A program made the position numbers and the translations under genes. From positions 1-9,590 of the forward strand of contig JAFLCF010000170.1 of assembly GCA_017303735.1 (NCBI GenBank): a stretch of DNA of 9,590 bases. Direction: 5' to 3'. The notes under the pieces are model-generated. The model did not search any database, was not told where the DNA came from, and was given only the letters and a program-made list of their open reading frames with translations. This DNA is from Anaerolineae bacterium (lineage in GTDB: Bacteria > Chloroflexota > Anaerolineae > Anaerolineales > Villigracilaceae). This document shows, in pieces, positions 6,284-9,590 of the stretch. Position 1 is the stretch's first letter. Every line of letters begins with the position of its first letter.

Positions 6284-6419
6284 ACAGTTTGGGGAGTGGC
6301 GAAACCAGTGTGTAAAAACCTTTTTGCCACAGAGGACACTGAGTTCATAGAGGAGAAAAACTCAAAATCTCTGTGACCTCTGTGGCTTCACACACAACAA
6401 TCGCCACTCCCACAGTTTG
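6284..6419. mobile_element. MITE-like element (120 bp) with 8-bp target duplication
   Basis: The element proper is 6292-6411. Its ends are an exact 11-bp inverted repeat, GGGAGTGGCGA (6292-6302) and TCGCCACTCCC (6401-6411). At mirror positions further in, GTGTGT (6308-6313) matches ACACAC (6390-6395). Immediately outside the ends, with no gap, is the same 8-mer on both sides in direct orientation, ACAGTTTG (6284-6291 and 6412-6419), the signature of a target-site duplication. The inside holds an imperfect 18-bp hairpin (6326-6343 with 6369-6386). It has no credible coding capacity, so it would need a transposase in trans. The likely parental IS family is not clear; 8-bp duplications occur in several, for example ISL3, IS66, IS6 and IS256. 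It sits between rplI and the divergent division gene, outside the latter's promoter. Confidence 0.72.
6326..6386. repeat. Imperfect hairpin of the CTCTGTG-type intergenic repeat
   Basis: GCCACAGAGGACACTGAG (6326-6343) pairs with CTCTGTGACCTCTGTGGC (6369-6386) at 16 of 18 positions, around a 25-base A-rich loop. Each arm is itself built from two CTCTGTG-like units. Similar CTCTGTG(N)-CTCTGTGGC words recur between genes in many environmental bacterial genomes, from general memory rather than a search. Confidence 0.75.
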
Positions 6420-6454
6420 TAGTCTATGCCCAAAGACCGCCAAGTTTTGCTCAT

Positions 6455-6482
6455 AATCTCTGTGAACTCTGTGGCAAAAAGG
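6455..6482. repeat. Third copy of the CTCTGTG-type repeat arm
   Basis: Positions 6455-6475 repeat 6366-6386 with one mismatch in 21 (A6466 against C6377). The end, CTCTGTGGCAAAAAGG (6467-6482), is the exact 16-bp reverse complement of 6319-6334. This copy lies outside the MITE-like element, so the repeat word is not confined to it. Confidence 0.75.
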
Positions 6483-6558
6483 CCTCTTAGGCATTTACAG
6501 CCATGAAAATCTCTTAACCTCCATAGTTTAATATCAGCTTACAAACCCATTGGGGGAT

Positions 6559-6587
6559 TTGCCAATGCAGATGAATACGGTTAAGAT
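6559..6587 (+). promoter_or_regulatory. Sigma-70-type promoter of the FtsB/DivIC operon, leaderless
   Basis: TTGCCA (6559-6564) matches the -35 consensus at 5 of 6 positions, and TAAGAT (6582-6587), 17 bases on, is an acceptable -10. Only six bases (ATTGGC) separate the -10 from the ATG at 6594, so the predicted transcript begins at the start codon. No Shine-Dalgarno is present. Confidence 0.72.
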
Positions 6588-6593
6588 ATTGGC

Positions 6594-6971
6594 ATGAACC
6601 AATTTCCCATCAAGTTCAGGCGGGTGGCTGTCTTTGCTGGCATATTTATCCTTGTCCTTTTTGTGATCGAATTCAATTCTCGCCTCGAAGAATTAAACCG
6701 CCTCGATGAGCAACGCAATGAAATGCGGGCACTTGCCACACAAGCCGTTCAAACACAGGTCGCCCTGCAAACACAGGTGGCATACGCGGGTTCGACAGAG
6801 GCTGTGGAAGAATGGGCACGCACAGACGGGCACTACTTGCAGGAAGGCGACCAACCCGTCATCCCAGTTGAACAACCGGGGAGTGCTCCTGTTATCGTTA
6901 ATACTCCTATCCCTGCCCCAACGCCGATGCAAAACTGGGAGATCTGGTGGACCCTTTTCTTCGATCAATAA
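6594..6971 (+). CDS. Septum formation initiator, FtsB/DivIC family
   Basis: A 125-residue bitopic membrane protein. Residues 1-10 are short and basic, 11-25 form a hydrophobic helix (VAVFAGIFILVLFVI), and 28-64 form a coiled coil (SRLEELNRLDEQRNEMRALA and Gln-rich heptads). The family signature follows: AGSTEAVEEWARTDGHYLQEGD (about 65-86), equivalent to the EExARxxxxxxxpGE motif of FtsB/DivIC. These proteins join the FtsL-FtsQ (DivIB) complex that activates septal wall synthesis. The outer part ends in a Pro/Thr linker (about 95-112) and an aromatic tail, NWEIWWTLFF (114-123). The start is fixed by the promoter just upstream. The next gene begins 9 bases after the stop. Family call is good; whether it acts as FtsB or DivIC cannot be told. 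Confidence 0.85.
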   Translation: MNQFPIKFRRVAVFAGIFILVLFVIEFNSRLEELNRLDEQRNEMRALATQAVQTQVALQTQVAYAGSTEAVEEWARTDGHYLQEGDQPVIPVEQPGSAPVIVNTPIPAPTPMQNWEIWWTLFFDQ

Positions 6972-6980
6972 ACCTTACAA

Positions 6981-9521
6981 ATGGAAACCAGCTTATCTAT
7001 ATACCTGATCTGCTTATCCATCCTGGTCATTATTGTTACGGGGATTGGCATTCGCGCTTTCATCCAATGGCAGGTACCGGGAGCGCGGACGTTAGGCTTT
7101 CTGATGCTGTCGATGGGGATATGGGCAGGGTTTTACCTGCTTGAGATTCTCCATCCCTCCCTATCTGTAAAAGTTTTTGCCCGAAAGCTGGTGTTCTTTG
7201 GGATGACCATGTCACCACCTTTATGGCTTGGGTTCGCACTGAGATATACCGGTCTGGGAAGTTGGTGGGCAAAGAGCGGGCGAGTTTTTCTGCTCGCAAT
7301 TCCCGGAATGGTCGCTTTTCTATTTGGCTTTACCAATGAATCCCATAAATTGATCTGGGTATCGCATTCATTAGCTCACGGGACTATCGCTCCGCTCGCT
7401 CTTGAATACGGACCCGGGTTCTGGGTTTCCACGTTTATCGCCTACGGATTGATCGTCACTGGATTTTTTATCTACGTCCTCTCATACTATCGAAGCGCCC
7501 ATACACTTCGGGTCAAAACAGGGATCATATTGGCAGGGGCATTCCTCACTCTTGCCATCAATGTGGGCTTTCTTTTTTGGGAAAACGATCTACATCTCGA
7601 CCCCACCCCATTATCATTCGCAGTATCCGCACCACTGATTGCTTTTGGGTATTTTCGATTTGGGGTCGCCAACCTTTTTCCGCTGGCAGCTTCACTGGTC
7701 ATGGAAAATCTGCAAGATGCCATCCTGGTCGTTAACCTTGCGAATAAGGTTACCGATGTAAACCAGGCAGCAAAGGATTTGTTGAAGTTGGACGGAATCA
7801 GGGAGGGAACGTTGGTGTTTTCCATTCTGCCGGAAGCGGAGCGCATCAAAGAGATCTGGGATTCGCCCGACAAAAGCATACATTTGGAAATAAACACAGG
7901 CAATGAAGTCGGGACGTATAAAGTGCAGGTAATGCCCATCTTGCCTACTGGAGAAAGCTTCATCGGTCGCGTGATCATCATTCGCGACGTAACAACAGAA
8001 CAACACCTGTTAAAAGCGGAAAAACGGCGCTCAAAGCAATTGTCCCTGCTTGAAGAAACGGGGCGGCATATTGCGGGTAGTTTCGATGAAAATGATATTC
8101 TCAAACGCACCGTGGATGAGATCATTCATCAATTCGGGTACCCGATGGCGGCAATTTCCCTTTTGACTGCAGAGAACATGCTGGAGATCGTTACCATTTC
8201 TGCAACCGAAGATTTTGGCTACCAACCCGGTTATAAACAGGAATATGGCTCGGGCATCATCGGCTACACAGCCAGCCTGAAAAAGACCTATGTGGCTGGA
8301 AATGTATCGCAAGATATCCACTATTATTCAACCAGCAAAAGGTCGGGGTCCGCTATTTGTACGCCGATCTTCAAGAGCGGGGCGGTTTATGGCACCTTGT
8401 ATATTGAAAGTTATGAATTAAATGCCTTCGACGATCTGGATGTTGCCACTCTGGAAACCTTGGCAACTCAGGTATCTGAGTCACTTGTGCGAGCCTCGCT
8501 CTATGCCCGAACGCAGAACGACTTGCTCACCTTAACCACCATACAAAATATTTCAAAACTCATTGTCAGTTCGTTGGATATAGCAACCATCAGCCAGACC
8601 GTGGTTCAAAATTTAAAAGAAGCCTTTCAATATACCCATGTCAGTATTTATGTTCTCAAAGAAGACTATCTGCAACTAACCGCCCAGGTAGGATATAAAG
8701 AAGAAATGGTATTAAACAAAATACATATCAGCCAGGGCGTCGCCGGAAAAACAGTCCGCACACGAATGGCGCAATTCATCGAAGATACCTCAAAAGACGA
8801 TATATTCCTCCAGGCTGATCAGCACCTCAAAAGCGAGATCTGCATTCCCCTCCTTAAAGAAGATATTGTCCTTGGCATCTTAAATGTCGAATCAGACAAG
8901 CAAAACCAATTGACCCGCTCTGATATGAGCCTATTAACCACCATCGCAGGTCCCATTGCACTAGCCCTGGATAATGCCCGCCTACACTCCGAGCTTAAAC
9001 AAATGGCTACCACCGATGCCGTCACCGGGCTCTCCAACCGGCATGTTTTCGAACAGGCGCTTCAAGCCGAATTTGAGCGTGCCGGACGAAATAACACACC
9101 GCTCTCGCTTATCATTTTCGATATCGATTACTTTAAAGAATACAACGATAAGTGGGGGCACCCTGCCGGAGACGCGCGTTTGAAAGCCATTGCAGACATC
9201 ATCAAACGCACTCTTCGAAAATACGATATTGCCGCACGCTATGGCGGCGATGAATTCGCCATCATCCTCTCAGACTGCTCACCCCAAAACGCGCTGCTAT
9301 TCGCACAACGCCTTTGCGAAGGTGCCAGAGAAGGCGCGGTCGAACCGATCCAGGATGGAGTCGGGCTCTCAGGTCATACCCTCAGCCTGGGCATTGCCAC
9401 CTTCCCGCAAGATGCTACGCTCCCATCTGAACTGCTCATCGCCGCAGACCATGCTGCCATGCGCGCAAAACAACAAGGCAGGAACCGCATCAAACTCGCC
9501 AGTGACTATGAAACGACTTGA
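6981..9521 (+). CDS. Diguanylate cyclase with 7TM, PAS and two GAF sensor domains
   Basis: An 846-residue membrane sensor that should make c-di-GMP from two GTP. Residues 1-225 contain about seven hydrophobic helices, like the 7TM sensor found at the N-terminus of some histidine kinases. A PAS domain (about 236-340, MENLQDAILVVNLANKVTDVNQAA) is followed by GAF 1 (about 360-505), GAF 2 (about 517-665) and a GGDEF domain (about 676-840). Catalytic features are intact: DIDYFKEYND (714-723), WGHPAGD (725-731) and RYGGDEFA with GGDEF at 755-759. A product-inhibition I-site RxxD (RKYD, 746-749) lies exactly five residues before GGDEF. No EAL domain or kinase domain is present. It lies 9 bases after the FtsB/DivIC gene and overlaps the next start codon, so it is probably cotranscribed. 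The ligand of the 7TM and GAF parts is unknown. Confidence 0.92.
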   Translation: METSLSIYLICLSILVIIVTGIGIRAFIQWQVPGARTLGFLMLSMGIWAGFYLLEILHPSLSVKVFARKLVFFGMTMSPPLWLGFALRYTGLGSWWAKSGRVFLLAIPGMVAFLFGFTNESHKLIWVSHSLAHGTIAPLALEYGPGFWVSTFIAYGLIVTGFFIYVLSYYRSAHTLRVKTGIILAGAFLTLAINVGFLFWENDLHLDPTPLSFAVSAPLIAFGYFRFGVANLFPLAASLVMENLQDAILVVNLANKVTDVNQAAKDLLKLDGIREGTLVFSILPEAERIKEIWDSPDKSIHLEINTGNEVGTYKVQVMPILPTGESFIGRVIIIRDVTTEQHLLKAEKRRSKQLSLLEETGRHIAGSFDENDILKRTVDEIIHQFGYPMAAISLLTAENMLEIVTISATEDFGYQPGYKQEYGSGIIGYTASLKKTYVAGNVSQDIHYYSTSKRSGSAICTPIFKSGAVYGTLYIESYELNAFDDLDVATLETLATQVSESLVRASLYARTQNDLLTLTTIQNISKLIVSSLDIATISQTVVQNLKEAFQYTHVSIYVLKEDYLQLTAQVGYKEEMVLNKIHISQGVAGKTVRTRMAQFIEDTSKDDIFLQADQHLKSEICIPLLKEDIVLGILNVESDKQNQLTRSDMSLLTTIAGPIALALDNARLHSELKQMATTDAVTGLSNRHVFEQALQAEFERAGRNNTPLSLIIFDIDYFKEYNDKWGHPAGDARLKAIADIIKRTLRKYDIAARYGGDEFAIILSDCSPQNALLFAQRLCEGAREGAVEPIQDGVGLSGHTLSLGIATFPQDATLPSELLIAADHAAMRAKQQGRNRIKLASDYETT

Positions 9522-9590
9522 CCTCTTCCCCACTTCAACAAAAATCGAAAACGACCGCCTTACCATTGCAGGATGCGACCTCGCCTCTCT
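9508..9590 (+). CDS. lysA: Probable diaminopimelate decarboxylase, N-terminal fragment
   Basis: An open frame starts with ATG at 9508, overlaps the end of the cyclase gene by 14 bases in a different frame, and stays open to the window edge (27 complete codons). The visible residues begin MKRLDLFPTSTKIEND and continue RLTIAGCDLASL. This resembles the LysA N-terminus, where an LFP motif and a short beta strand lead to GGCD and then a helix starting the PLP-binding barrel domain. LysA converts meso-diaminopimelate to lysine. The pyridoxal lysine and other active-site residues lie beyond the window, so the call rests on a short N-terminal match only. Confidence 0.62.
   Translation, partial: MKRLDLFPTSTKIENDRLTIAGCDLAS

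Noticed and set aside
6041..6376. Plus-strand open frame running from within rplI into the mobile element
   Set aside because: It starts antisense to rplI and ends inside repeat DNA; there is no ribosome binding site or family resemblance.
6319..6482. Possible CRISPR array from the repeated CTCTGTG words
   Set aside because: Only three arms, in mixed orientation, with unequal gaps (about 20-70 bases) and no cas genes nearby.
7487..8125. Minus-strand open frame (212 codons) opposite the cyclase gene
   Set aside because: The plus frame is continuous through 7TM, PAS and GAF domains; the antisense frame is Ser/Arg-rich with no motif.
6981..9521. Histidine kinase, suggested by the 7TM-PAS-GAF architecture
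   Set aside because: There is no H-box or ATPase domain; the C-terminus is a complete GGDEF domain with an I-site.

Overview
The window looks like a chromosomal, housekeeping-rich stretch of a Chloroflexota bacterium, most likely Anaerolineae. This is an inference from gene content and style, not from a marker gene: moderate GC, several membrane-anchored proteins with Thr/Pro- or Ala/Pro-rich outer linkers, a RodZ-like protein, and a 7TM-PAS-GAF-GAF-GGDEF sensor. No rRNA, tRNA, CRISPR array, phage gene or transposase gene was seen.

Layout. Positions 2-760 (+) hold the C-terminal half of the lipid II flippase MurJ. A TATAAT box then leads directly into a membrane-anchored TPR-like protein (831-1937, +), followed 6 bases later by a small CopD-like four-helix membrane protein (1944-2450, +). 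The convergent junction at 2451-2539 holds two strong hairpins, one a clear bidirectional terminator. On the minus strand, reading right to left, are rplI (6184-5642), a hairpin, a RodZ-like protein with two helix-turn-helix domains (5583-3925) and rimO (3892-2540). The divergent gap at 6185-6593 holds a 120-bp MITE-like element with matched inverted ends and 8-bp flanking direct repeats, plus a further copy of its internal repeat. To the right, on the plus strand, are an FtsB/DivIC-like division protein (6594-6971), an 846-residue diguanylate cyclase (6981-9521) and the first codons of a probable diaminopimelate decarboxylase, lysA (9508 to the window edge).

How the genes fit together. The theme is cell envelope and division: lipid II flipping (MurJ), shape (RodZ), septum formation (FtsB/DivIC), meso-diaminopimelate consumption for lysine (LysA), a c-di-GMP enzyme between the last two, and two ribosome genes (bL9 and the S12-modifying RimO). 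The most notable non-coding signal is that three gene-leading starts (831, 5583, 6594) have a -10-like hexamer ending only 6-7 bases before the ATG. This predicts leaderless mRNAs, whereas rplI and the internal gene rimO have Shine-Dalgarno sequences. The strongest repeat signal is the MITE-like element.
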